Part shown: piece by piece, positions 54,155 through 64,000 of the stretch
How positions within the stretch are numbered: the stretch's first letter is position 1
Layout of the letters: the number at the start of each line of letters is the position of its first letter
NCBI GenBank assembly: GCA_003586115.2
Contig: QVOM02000073.1
Coordinates: 25,778,175-25,842,174 of the forward strand
Length of the DNA stretch: 64,000 nucleotides
DNA from: Salvator merianae
Lineage: Eukaryota > Chordata > Lepidosauria > Squamata > Teiidae
Direction of reading: 5' to 3'
Made by a program: the position numbers and the translations under genes
The notes under the pieces: generated by a model
What the model was told of the DNA's origin: nothing
What the model saw: only the letters and a program-made list of their open reading frames with translations
The model's database searches: none

Positions 54155-56797
54155 TATGAGCTACGGTGTCACTGCTTATTCCCAGAGTTTTCCTCTACCA
54201 GTAACAACATTAAGGAAGACCAAATCCTTCCCATGAATCCATTTTTATTGTTATTGTTGTTGTGGAATCAGAGCAACATTAAATTTCGAACATAGCCCTT
54301 TTAGGACATTGCTGCCTTTACAAGTGTAGGACATTTGTATATCTGCAAATTTCATACATTTCCCTACATACATTTATGTTTCCTGAAAACAAAAAATGCC
54401 TGAAACATAAATGACTTACTGAGGGTGAGATTAGACAGGGATTTTTTCAATTGCCCTTTTAAAAAACATGTCCTTTCTGTGGACATGCACAAAAAAACAG
54501 GGATTCAAATAGTTGAACAAATAAGTCTACCTCATGGTTCCATATGTTGCTCTTTCTTCACCTTGAAGTCTGGCAATTTCCTTCTGCCAACAAGTGCTCA
54601 CTGTTGATTGGCCATGTACCTGCCCAGCTTTCTGTGGTCCAGCAGCATTTGTTCCCATACAGTGATTAGCTATATTTTCGTCTTCTGTACGTAGAACCTC
54701 CGTACCCAATGAAACTTAAAGAAAAAGTCACTCTTAGGCTTAAGGAAGGGTAAGGCAATTTTAGGGATTTTATGTCTGCCCTTAGAGCCTCAGAGTCACC
54801 CAGAGGGTGTCTCATTAAGTGTGTCTGATTGCAGCCTGAGATTTCTAAGGAAAACTGACTCAGAAATGCAAGCTTAAGTCACTGTTTTCTGATTTTTCTC
54901 CAAAATTATGAAATTGAACAGTGTCCACAAGTAAATGCATACTGCTGCCAAAATATAGATTCCTTCTCTTTGTAGCTGATTGCCCTAAAATTTGAGAAAT
55001 ACGGAGATCTAATGGAAGAGGAAAGTCCATTATCTCAACAGAAAATTACTAGAACAACGTCAAATGTTTGCCAAAGTATTTCTTAAAGTAATAACAATTC
55101 TCCAAAAATAATTTCATAAAATTCAGTGGTGGATGACCCATAAGGCTGCAGTGGGCAGCAAACCTCTACACCCAGCAGCAAAAAGCCTTTGGCTTCTTTT
55201 GCAACATGTGAAAGCAGCCTTAGAAGATACAGCAACAGGGCAGTGGGGGAGGGGCAAGGACCTGATTATAGTGGTGCACTTGATGTCTTGAAATGTGGCC
55301 CAGATTGATCAAAAGTAAAGCCCAGTTGTAGCCTCATCCCTCTCCCTGCCAGTTTCCCAGACAGTCCACTGCCAGTTCTACTGTGGTCCTCCTCCACTGC
55401 CATTGCCACCACCTTGCTCATATGTGCTCCTCTGCCATAACCAATCTGTGCCTGCACTCATCTAGAGAGACAAGATGCCAGGCTTGTGCACAGACCATCA
55501 AATTCTGTTCACATGAGATTTGGAGCTTGTCAAATTGAATTTGGAGCATAAAACCAAGTCCTGATTTTTAAAATTAATATTTATCAATTTTGACTTTCTT
55601 TTTTTTTACTCTTTATATTTTTGGATAGCATTTATAAACAGAGTAGCAATTTGCGAATTGTTATCTGGCTATTATCAAAATTTCATTTACTGTATTTACT
55701 TATCTGATTTAAAAGAAAATTGCCCTTTTTTCAGTTTTGCGGGACAAGTAGGCTGTAAATCTGAAATAATGTTAGCCTGCTTCGAAGTGATAAGTACAGC
55801 CAAATTTCAGGAGGATAATGATTGTACTCAAACAGCCCTTGCAATATTAAAATATTTTTTTAAAGAGTCTTACTCTTCCAAATTGTTTTGTGATCAGTTT
55901 GTATAAGATAGACATCTCCTAAATTTTTCCTTTGGAAAAGTTCTCCTGAATTTCAGAAGGATTTAAATACAATTCCAATTCATGGGTGCTAACAGAGATT
56001 CAGTTCCCTTGCTACTCTGTATTTTTGGTGGGAGTGGATGGAAGGAATGTCTGATTGGGGGTTGTATAAAAATAGTTTCATGCAGTTTTTTGTTCCCTCA
56101 ACATCAAAACTCCTAGCAGCTCAGTGCAAGCTGTTCTGACAGATATGGATGTGATAGATAAAATAATCTGAATATCGAATATTTTCAAGGAAGCACCACT
56201 AGCAGACTTGCAAAAAGAACAGAACAGACAAAATAAGGGGCCGTATTGCTTCAATTCCTCCTGCATCACAACCAGTAAAATAATTTGTCATAGTTTGAAG
56301 TTAGATTTGTTGGTAGTAAGGAACTCTTTCTACTGTGCGGAATGCCACTGTTGGCCATAATCGAAGGGAAGCATCCAGTGAACCATTTAGTCCAGTTATT
56401 TTTGATCAGTTTAAATAGTGGTTGTCTCTTCAAAGCACCCTGAATATCTTCAAGGTTCCTGCTTCAGTTGGGATCACACTTGAAATATCCTAAAACAGTT
56501 TGGAGAAATTTGTGGTATTTCTGAAGCAGCTCAGAATTAAGGACTGAGGCGAATTGCACGTGGTCTTCTAATATATATAGAAAGTTCTTAACAATAGTGT
56601 AAGAAACCTAGCATATGAACTAACTAATTAAAAAAAGTCTGCTTTTTCAAACTATGTACATTTGCTTTTGCCCACTAAGACCTTAAAAATATATCTTCTT
56701 AACAGTGGACCTAGATGAAGAAGTAAAAGGAATGTACGTCACGTACTTTCCAAGCTAAGCGTTTGTGAATGGATAAATATTTGTTATATCAAAAATG

Positions 56798-56867
56798 ATT
56801 GTATTATTATTATTGTTGTTGTTATTGTTATTATTATTATCTTCATCATCATTATTATTATTTCTAG
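56798..56867 (+). repeat. ATT/GTT/CAT simple repeat forming the last acceptor region
   Basis: TATTATTATTATTGTTGTTG continues through TTATTATTATTATCTTCATC to ATTATTATTATTTCTAG, the final AG being the acceptor of the terminal coding exon. There is no conventional C-rich polypyrimidine tract: pyrimidines come only from the T of the repeats. The repeat therefore overlaps the probable branch-point and polypyrimidine region. Confidence 0.8.
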
Positions 56868-57182
56868 CCAAAGAAAATAAAGGATCCTTTGATCATGAAA
56901 AACAATTCATTCACAGCACCAGCGACAGCAACAAGTTTCACCCCTAATATTGCAAGGGACCCTGGACTAGCTACCATTGCTAAAAGTGCAACAATAGAGC
57001 CAAAAGAAGGTAAACCTGAAACCAAACCTCCAGAACCCAAGAAAACTTTTAACAGTGTCAGCAAAATTGATCGACTATCAAGAATAGCATTTCCACTGCT
57101 CTTTGGAATTTTTAATCTAGTGTATTGGGCTACTTATTTAAATAGAGAACCCCAGCTGAAAGACAAAACCACCCCTCACTAA
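56868..57182 (+). CDS. GABRA1: GABRA1 last coding exon: cytoplasmic loop, M4, stop
   Basis: Starts in phase 0 ([20 protein letters not shown]) and reads through the alpha-1-specific intracellular loop ([28 protein letters not shown]), then [25 protein letters not shown] (M4) and the tail [13 protein letters not shown], with TAA at 57180-57182. Relative to the human loop ([20 protein letters not shown]), Lys becomes Met and one residue is added near the start, and Gly is missing before DPGLATIAK. The C-terminus changes from KAPTPHQ to KDKTTPH. The KDPLI, KSATIEP and PEPKKTF blocks are retained. Confidence 0.98.
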   Translation, partial: PKKIKDPLIMKNNSFTAPATATSFTPNIARDPGLATIAKSATIEPKEGKPETKPPEPKKTFNSVSKIDRLSRIAFPLLFGIFNLVYWATYLNREPQLKDKTTPH

Positions 57183-57339
57183 CCCCACTATACATGTAGT
57201 TTGTTCTGTCTCTTTTGCACTGGGGATTGTGTTTTGATTTTAAACACACAGCAATTCCCATTTGCTTCATTGCCTCTGTCTTAAAAGAAATTGAGAGTTC
57301 CTTATTTTATAAGTGTGTCTGTTGTGTATGCATATGTGC

Positions 57340-57395
57340 ACATATATATATGTGTGTGTGTGTGCATATACACATATATATGAAAATATATATGA
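57340..57395. repeat. TA/TG/CA-rich simple repeat in 3' UTR
   Basis: TATATATATGTGTGTGTGTG followed by CATATACACATATATATG. It is nearly self-complementary and could form a hairpin in the mRNA. Confidence 0.8.
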
Positions 57396-58396
57396 AAAGA
57401 TAATTAACTTCATACTCTAGGGCTGTAACAATGCGATGTAGACACCTGATTCTGAACCATAAATTTGAATGAGAGAGGGAAATGTAAGAAATCCAAACTA
57501 TTTGTAGATAGCCTATTGGTGAATGTCCCCATAGAAGATGTTGTACATGTCAGAAGAGAACTATTTTTATGCAAAATGATAGAAGGTAAATTAGACTTTA
57601 TATATGTCCATGTTGCATATACACTGTTGTATTTTCCATTTTTGGAGTGCTGCTTAATTTCTTTTTATCTTATACGATAGACATCTTTCCAAAGTGGTAA
57701 ATAACAGATAATACAATAGTTTTCCTAGATTTCTCTTTTCCTTTTCCCTTTCTTTTGTGGGGGGAGCTAAACTCCCTACCGCTGGTTTTAAAGTCTATAT
57801 TGTTATTTATATAAAAGAAAGACTGCTGCTTCCTAATGGTGCAGGTTATTACAGAATAGCACATTTGATGAATGAAGACGAAAGCTTCCACACGCTCTCT
57901 CAGTGCAGTCTCATTTTAAGCATCCTATTGTCACTTGACTTGAAAATATTGAACCTGTTGTACATTAAAGTGCAGAGCTTGAAACTCTTTCAGCCTGTTA
58001 GGTAAAACAACACTGAAATAATTTACAGGGTGTTTTTTTTTAATTTGTTTTTGTTGTTGTTAGGTTTGTGTACTTTTTAGGAAGAAAATAACACCACTTT
58101 GCAAGCTCTAGATATGTTGAATGTATTATTTTATAAAACAATGCAAGCTTTAGACTGAAACACATGACTAAGAGAAAGACATAATCTATTATTTCAGTAA
58201 AATATGTAAATATACAGCATGAGATTGTACATTTTTTTACTTTTTTATGTTCTAAATAATATATTGTGTAGGGTCCACCTCTTTAAGCTCTTAATATGTT
58301 GTATTTTAAAAAGAAAACATATTTAGAGCCTGCAGTTAAAAAAAAATTAAAAAAAGTCAGTGGCATTTGAAGGAAAATGAAAATGCACAAAGAAGA

Positions 58397-58402
<6 letters not shown>

Positions 58403-58427
<25 letters not shown>
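58403..58427. repeat. (GA)n microsatellite in 3' UTR
   Basis: About twelve GA units preceded by an A-rich stretch. Confidence 0.9.
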
Positions 58428-59141
58428 CTGGGGAGCTTCTGGAATTAATTCCACTTATAAAGTGACTATCTGTACAGCTGCTTGCAGGTTTAACCTGTCA
58501 TCCAGTGTATAATATTAGGCTAATGATTGATATGCTCAGGTAATGCGTGAATACTAAAAGATGGAGTTATATTTGGTAGGAAAATGGTAAAATATTAAAG
58601 AAAAAAGTCATCTGTATATTGCTATATTTGCTGATACATAACTGTTAACGATAAGTGATGTAATATATGTAGCATTAAATACAGAAAAAAATATCAAAAG
58701 AATGTACAGGAAAATACATTTTACTGAGTAAACTTATTACATTTCATTTTTACTGTAGCAATATATTTGTAGGAACAAATATGTAAGGGCTTTAAAACAA
58801 AATGTCCATTTTGCAATTTATTAGTATTCCCTTCTAAAAATAATAATAATAATAATAAATCTAGCCAATTTCATTTCTGCTGAGAACTTCTTTAAGGAAA
58901 TATATATAAATTTAAATATATATATAAATATATATATCAGATTTCAGAGATGGATATTTTCACAATACTTGAGGCACTTGTGGGACTTTGGGAGCATTAA
59001 TGCAGTGGTTCAGAATTCATAATACATGGTAGTGAATGCATCTTAGAAACAGTGCTACATGGACCTTCAACTGAATAGATAATAAGATAGTGAGTTTGAT
59101 ATGTATACATGTTACAGGCAATGTTTTATATACTCTTTCTC

Positions 59142-59147
59142 AATAAA
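59142..59147 (+). terminator. Possible internal poly(A) signal
   Basis: AATAAA in CTCAATAAATCAAGAG inside the 3' UTR. May give a shorter transcript; no direct evidence. Confidence 0.35.
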
Positions 59148-59795
59148 TCAAGAGATTGCTGCTCACTTAGTATCTACAAAATGAAATAGTTAACTTTTTC
59201 TTTAGAAATGAAGGATTTTTTTAAAACCAATGCTTCATTGTCTACCATTTAGTCCTGTCTAAACTTGATGAGCTAATCGGATTGGAGCTTACTAATGAGG
59301 ATATGTAATCTTCTGGTATTATGTGTAGATAAATGTATAGAAAAAAATAAAAATAAAATATGACTCTTTAACTTCTGTATTTGTTTATCTTGTTATTTTT
59401 GGCGTTTAATCTAGTGTTTTCACTAGGGGCATTTTACCTTCCTAATTATCCATTTTGCTACCTTTTGGTCTGCATTTTGCACACTAGATGTGACTAATTT
59501 AACTCGTCTGCTTTTTTGCTATGCAATGACTGCATTATATCATCTCTTAGTTTGTTAGTCTTTGTGAATAGTATACTGTATAAACCTGACTGCACAGTTT
59601 ATCAAAGACAAGGTATTCTCTATATGTAGCTTTTTTACAGTGCTTTGCTAAACCATGTAATAATAGTAAGTCTTCCTTGAAAATACTGATACACTCTTAT
59701 AGAGGACAGTTTCTGTTTACTCCTGATTTTTTTCTTTTTTTTCTTTTTAAAAGATGACATTGAATGTTTATTGCACCTCAGTGCAGTGATGTGGC

Positions 59796-59801
59796 AATAA
59801 A
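59796..59801 (+). terminator. Proximal poly(A) signal candidate
   Basis: AATAAA in GGCAATAAAACC, 110 bp before the distal signal. Confidence 0.5.
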
Positions 59802-59905
59802 ACCTAAATCTATAATAGAGGTTGTTTATGGCAGACGCATGTAATGCTTTACAGAGTTTAGCAAAAGCTCATTATTTTATGTCAAACTGTAATTCTAATT
59901 ATACT

Positions 59906-59911
59906 AATAAA
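59906..59911 (+). terminator. Distal poly(A) signal candidate
   Basis: AATAAA in ACTAATAAAGTTTTAAAAA. The text around it (CAAACTGTAATTCTAATTAT) appears conserved in amniote GABRA1 as far as I recall. Cleavage would fall within about 10-25 bp. Confidence 0.65.
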
Positions 59912-59925
59912 GTTTTAAAAAAAAT

Positions 59926-61909
59926 CCTATGATTGACACAAGTGAATGTTTTTACTTGATTCATTCTATTTTTAAGCATGGCTTCACTTGAAGACCGATT
60001 TGAAAAATGTTGAGGCAGACCAAAAGTCTCACAAACATATTATTGGAAATTGGCCATATGGAAGAAAAGGCAAAAGGGAGAATATTTGGGAAGCAAATCG
60101 GAAAAAGAAGTTCCTGCCATACGGTTAAAGATTTTATTTAAATTGTAATCCTTATTTTATTTATTTCCTCAAATTTCTACTTCCTGGTCTTCTAACTACA
60201 TACTAAAACCAACAAAATAAAATTCCCAGTGAAAATAAAAGCATTGCCTAAGCTGATTAATGTCTCCCCATTAATCCCAGCCTTTTAAAGCTAATAAGAA
60301 AAACTTCACTGTAAATGTTCTGAAAAAAAGCAATGTATTCCATTAGTTACTAGTTGTAATTCTTTTAAAGCCTATTCTTTCTTTTTTTAAGTCTCCAAAA
60401 ACAAATGAGAATTGATGAATGTATTACAGAGAAATGGTCATATTTCAAACTTGCAAACTCATCCAGTTGTGGACTGATCTGAAATCACTGAATGGAATAT
60501 GAGGAAAGTGATGCTTAACACATATTAGCTCAAGTCTTTTGAAATGTATATTCTTAAGGAGTTTGGCAAACACTGTGAAGTAGTAGGGCGGGATGAAATA
60601 TAAAGAAATAAATACAAAAATAAGCACGCACACACACACACAAATCGGCAAGGACTTAGTATCATTCATATATATGTATTTTGAAAGAGCATCATTCTAC
60701 ATGTCAAATTACAGATTCAAAAGAAAAGCCTTTCCAAAGTCCATCACAGACTGGCCTCTATTGCAGCTTCCAGAATTTGTTTTTGAAACAAACTTCCAGA
60801 GTGTTACAGTGACTGATATATCTGTGACATCATTATTACCAGAAAGTAGAATCTAGATTCTAATCCAATTTCCATCCATCCTAGAGAGCACAGCCAGTGA
60901 TCCAGGACGAAGGAAGTTATGGTTGTTGGACTTCCCATTCCGCTATAAAAATACTAATTCACCCACTCTTTTTACTGATTCCTTCCGAAGTTTTGAACAA
61001 AAAGCAGAGCTAAATAATGTATTTTTAAGTATAAGAGGATCTCATTCCTTTCATTCCAATGAAGTAAATTTTGTCTCAGCTTAGCACATGCATCACAGTA
61101 ATGACCAGATTTCTTTCTCAGTCAGTGGGAATCTGTCAGAGTTATGCACTAAAAAAAGATTGATTTTCTCAGAGTGTTTGTGGTAGGTTTCCTGGTGCAG
61201 AACACATCCCCTTGCTATAGAAAAACATGACATACCCTAAACAAAAATGTGTGTCTTTCAACCAAGCTGTGGTGCTGGAGGTGTTCAAGTGAAGTAAATG
61301 ATCAGCCTGTCAAGCTGTTGCTGTCACATTACATTAGATTACAAACAATGTCAGATACAGTGTGAGAGGTATGAACAACGAAAAAAAAAAAGAATTGTAG
61401 AAGCCTCCCTCTCTCTTCCTTCCCTCCCCCTTCCCTCCCCTTCCTCCCTTTCTTCCTTTCCTCCTCCCTCCCTCCCTTCTTATGTCACTACAGGCCCATC
61501 AAAGAAGCCAGAATGACTTTACTGTTGTTGATAAACTCATGGAGGAAACTGCTTCAGGGCTTTGAAAACTATTCTGAGCGGATTCTGCACACAAAATTTT
61601 GCTGTCTATTGCAGATGCTACAACAAATGCATTCTGATTACTTTTTTAGAAAGGTTTCGTCAGTGAGGCTGGGAGAGGACAAGTAGTTACTGAATATGCC
61701 ATAAACCCAGAGATGAGTGATGCACTCTGTACTTCTGAGGCCAAGGGGATTTCGATGCTACTCTTTATAAGCAGCAGAGGATAATATGGTGTATATAATG
61801 ATTTCTCTTTCAGCTACTCTAGATACTCCATGATCAAAACTGGCCTGCTGCCTTGAAAATATTAATCACATAATGTGACAAATAAAATATTAGCACTATA
61901 ATACTCCTA
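59926..61909. other. Intergenic sequence downstream of GABRA1
   Basis: No exon of a neighbouring gene was recognised. It contains a short CA run (about 60625-60640) preceded by text like the L2-type terminal motif (GTAGGGCGGGATGAAATATA), and a CT-rich run at 61405-61482. Otherwise ordinary AT-rich DNA. Confidence 0.75.
61405..61482. repeat. CT-rich simple repeat
   Basis: CCCTCTCTCTTCCTTCCCTC and continuing CCTT/CCCT units. Pyrimidine-only over about 75 bp. Confidence 0.85.
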
Positions 61910-62420
61910 GGCCGCTTCTGCGCTATGTGGGCTGTTCCATGCTGGGTAGCACTTTCCAAGGCAGTCCATATTCAGACAGACTCTAGCAGCCGGGCTGGGG
62001 CTGTCAGATTTGAAGGCTGAGCCCAGTCTTTGAAGCCAGAGCTTAGACTTTGAAGGCAGGGAATGAAAATTCCCAGCCTTCGCAGTTTCTGGCCAGGCCC
62101 TTTTTGGCATATGCTGACATCTGGTGCCACTTCCAGTGGTCTTTCTGGTGCACAGCTACAAAGCCCCCTCCACCATATTCCAGACTATATGAATGTGTTG
62201 TCTGCACACCCTTTGTAGTCTGCAATACAGACAGTGGTATGACTGTATGATTGTAGACCACTTTAAAAAAGTCTACTGCAGGATCTGGTCCATAACTTCA
62301 TCCAGTGTGGACAAAGCACACTAGTGGTTGGTGGAGCTTCCACCATTCTATCCTAGCATGCAGAAGGTAGCTCCTTGGACACCCTCTTTCTCCTCCATTC
62401 AAGTAAGTGCGGAAAAGGCC
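61910..62420. mobile_element. MITE, family C, 511 bp
   Basis: Left end GGCCGCTTCTGCGCTATG, right end inward GGCCTTTTCCGCACTTACTT, flanked by CTA and TTA. The interior has the family segment AGACTTTGAAGGCAGGGAAT followed by TTCCCAGCCTTCGCAG, which itself is a hairpin. Confidence 0.78.
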
Positions 62421-62601
62421 TTAGAGTCATCACTGTCATCATCTGAGGCCCAAGTGACTTCCGTTGCTAGGAGTGCATTTTAGCTGGTGTATAAACTAAG
62501 CACCTAAATATCCTTACCACAATTGTCCATTCATTAATATTCTCATGCCTAGGCACCATGCACCAATTCACCCATGCACCCAGGAACCTGAGCATCTAGA
62601 T

Positions 62602-62801
62602 CAGGGGTGTCGAACATACGGCCCGTGGGCCGGATCCGGCCCGCAGAGCCATAGCTGGCCCCGCCCCGCGCGCCGGCGCGCTGGCGTGCTGGCGTGCTGG
62701 CGTGGCCCCGCCCCGCGCGCTGGTGTGGCCCCGCCCTGCGCCTGCGCGCTCGCGTGGCCCCACCCTGCGGCCCCTGGACGAAAATTACTTTGACACCCCT
62801 G
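62602..62801. mobile_element. hAT-type non-autonomous element, 200 bp, young
   Basis: The ends CAGGGGTGTCGAACATACGG and, inward from the right, CAGGGGTGTCAAAGTAATTT share a perfect 10-bp terminal inverted repeat beginning CAGGGGTGTC. Exact 8-bp target duplications ATCTAGAT flank it (62594-62601 and 62802-62809). Eight-bp duplications and CA..TG ends define the hAT superfamily. The interior is very CpG-rich, with three to four tandem units about GGCGTGGCCCCGCCCCGCGC. Preserved CpGs and identical duplications argue for a recent insertion. No coding sequence. Confidence 0.92.
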
Positions 62802-63143
62802 ATCTAGATGTTCCCATCTGCTACAGAACCCAAATCCTCTGCAGTCCCCAATTAAAGGAGTCTTCTGGTAATCAAGTTTAAATTACCCTCGTGTGGCTTT
62901 GGGAAAGGGAATACATGATGGGGAAAAAATTCTAGGGCTGAGGATCTTGCTGAAACATCCTTCTGCAGAATGAAAATTGTTGACTTCTGAGGCCATTTCT
63001 GGTCCTCCGAAGGGAGTCCAGGGGGCATCCTCGCTACCATGAGTGGAACTTCCATTCACAGTAGTGTTCTGTGTTCCTGCTACCTTGGCTGCTCCCACGG
63101 CAGATCAGAATCTCCTACCAGGTTCCATCTGGATAAAACCTTA

Positions 63144-63640
63144 GGCCATTTCCATACTTGCTTTTAGGGCAGGCTAGGAAGGAGTCCAGGGGCCTGACAG
63201 AGGCCTGACAGAGCAGGCCCTATCCCATCCTGGTACACTTCATCTATACTATATGAAGCAAGAGTCTGGGATAGGGTTCCAAAATGGGTGCCTTAACCTG
63301 GTTTACAGGTAGACCTCAACAACAACTGGACCAGTGAGTGTATGAGGGGCCCTTTTCAGCCATAGGCCAGGAAACGCTGCCAGACATGGCACTGGAAGTT
63401 GGTGTGTGCTGAAAAGAGCCCAGCCAGAAACTTTGAAGGCTGAGAATGAAAAGGCCTTTGAAGTCTGGATGCTGGCTTTGAGGGTTGGGCCCAGCCTTCA
63501 CAGTCAGTGCTTGGGCCTGAGACAGCACAGGCTGCCTGAAGTGTGAAGGGCCCTATCCCAGCCCAGCAACAACCATCTCAGTGTAGGACCAGTTGCCGAC
63601 TCTGTTCCTGGATATTGGTGTGTGTGTACAGAAACAGCCC
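63144..63640. mobile_element. Family-C-like MITE
   Basis: Left end GGCCATTTCCATACTTGC after TTA; candidate right end inward GGGCTGTTTCTGTACACAC before TAT. The interior has the family text AGAAACTTTGAAGGCTGAGA then ATGAAAAGGCCTTTGAAG. The flanks are not an exact duplication. Confidence 0.6.
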
Positions 63641-63643
63641 TAT

Positions 63644-64000
63644 GCTCTTTCTGCATTAACCCGTTTGCAGTCCAGATCAGTGGGTCTAGATTAACCCAGT
63701 CCACTTATCCGGATTCCAGGGAGGTGTGGGTGGGATCAGTGCCATTCATGCAGATGGTCCTGATCTAGATTACCCCACCCAGTGGCCGCAAAGCTTGTGT
63801 GAGCTTTCTGGCTGCACCCCCATGCCTTCAAAGAGTAGGAATATTTGTTCCTAGCCTCAGGCCCTTTGGGGGCCTATGGCACACTGCTGAAAGATTTCCT
63901 CTGGAACTCCCAAGCACAGGAGGCGTGCCTTGTGCATGCCTCCCATGTTCTGGATCAGGGCTGCTAGTCTCATTGGTAGATCCAATGAGCCAGAATTAAG
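63644..64000. mobile_element. MITE running off the window
   Basis: A left-type end GCTCTTTCTGCATTAACCCG follows CTAT immediately after the preceding element. The interior (GCTTGTGTGAGCTTTCTGGC; GCCTTCAAAGAGTAGGAATA) resembles the 14188 family-C copy. The right end lies beyond the window. Confidence 0.6.

Larger units (their letters stand above)
57183..59925 (+). other. GABRA1: GABRA1 3' UTR, about 2.7 kb
   Basis: AT-rich sequence from the stop codon to a probable poly(A) site after 59911. It contains TG/TA repeats (57340-57395), a GA run (58403-58427), AT runs (58895-58940) and several AATAAA signals. The distal signal is followed by an A-rich stretch. Length and composition fit the long AU-rich 3' UTR of amniote GABRA1. 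Exact cleavage cannot be read from the DNA. Confidence 0.75.

Noticed and set aside
59926..64000. First exon of GABRG2, expected next in the cluster
   Set aside because: No signal-peptide-like or gamma-2-like exon was seen. The stretch is repeats and AT-rich intergenic DNA.

Overview
The window is vertebrate nuclear DNA. It carries most of one gene, GABRA1 (GABA-A receptor subunit alpha-1), read on the plus strand. Eight coding exons with GT..AG borders lie between 5160 and 57182. They encode about 432 residues, from just after the signal-peptide exon to the stop codon. The exon carrying the initiator ATG and signal peptide was not found and should lie upstream of base 1. The internal exon lengths (68, 221, 83, 144, 153 and 203 bp) are those I recall for mammalian GABRA1, and the protein is nearly collinear with the 456-residue human precursor. 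A long 3' UTR runs to about 59925. No second gene was recognised; GABRG2, the next gene in the usual amniote cluster, does not begin inside the window.

The repeat content suggests a squamate reptile, probably a lizard, but this is inference. There are CR1-like LINE 3' ends, L2/MIR-like 3' ends with AAATA tails, a tRNA-Ala-like SINE head, a young hAT-type element, and very many short inverted-repeat DNA transposons. There are no Alu or L1 elements of mammalian type. Species cannot be fixed from the sequence alone.

Layout: 1-5159 is the tail of an upstream intron; 5160-5272 is the first exon of the mature protein; 5273-23788 is an 18.5 kb intron rich in inverted-repeat elements; 23789-31630 holds four exons of the extracellular ligand-binding domain; 31631-41212 is the intron most crowded with such elements; 41213-41365 carries transmembrane segment M1; 41366-50614 is an intron with a nested insertion; 50615-50817 carries M2 and M3; 50818-56867 is an intron with a long GAAA/GGAA microsatellite; 56868-57182 carries the cytoplasmic loop, M4 and the stop; 57183-59925 is the 3' UTR; 59926-64000 is intergenic and ends inside another repeat.

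The most distinctive non-genic feature is a set of roughly twenty non-autonomous DNA elements. They share a 12-15 bp terminus close to GGGCCTKTTTGCACTT and are flanked in the best cases by exact 3-bp target duplications (TAT, TAC, AAG, TTT, TTA, ATG, TCA, TGA, AAA, CAG). They fall into several interior families, including four near-perfect palindromes of 169-180 bp, and one of these palindromes sits inside an older element. No transposase gene is present here.
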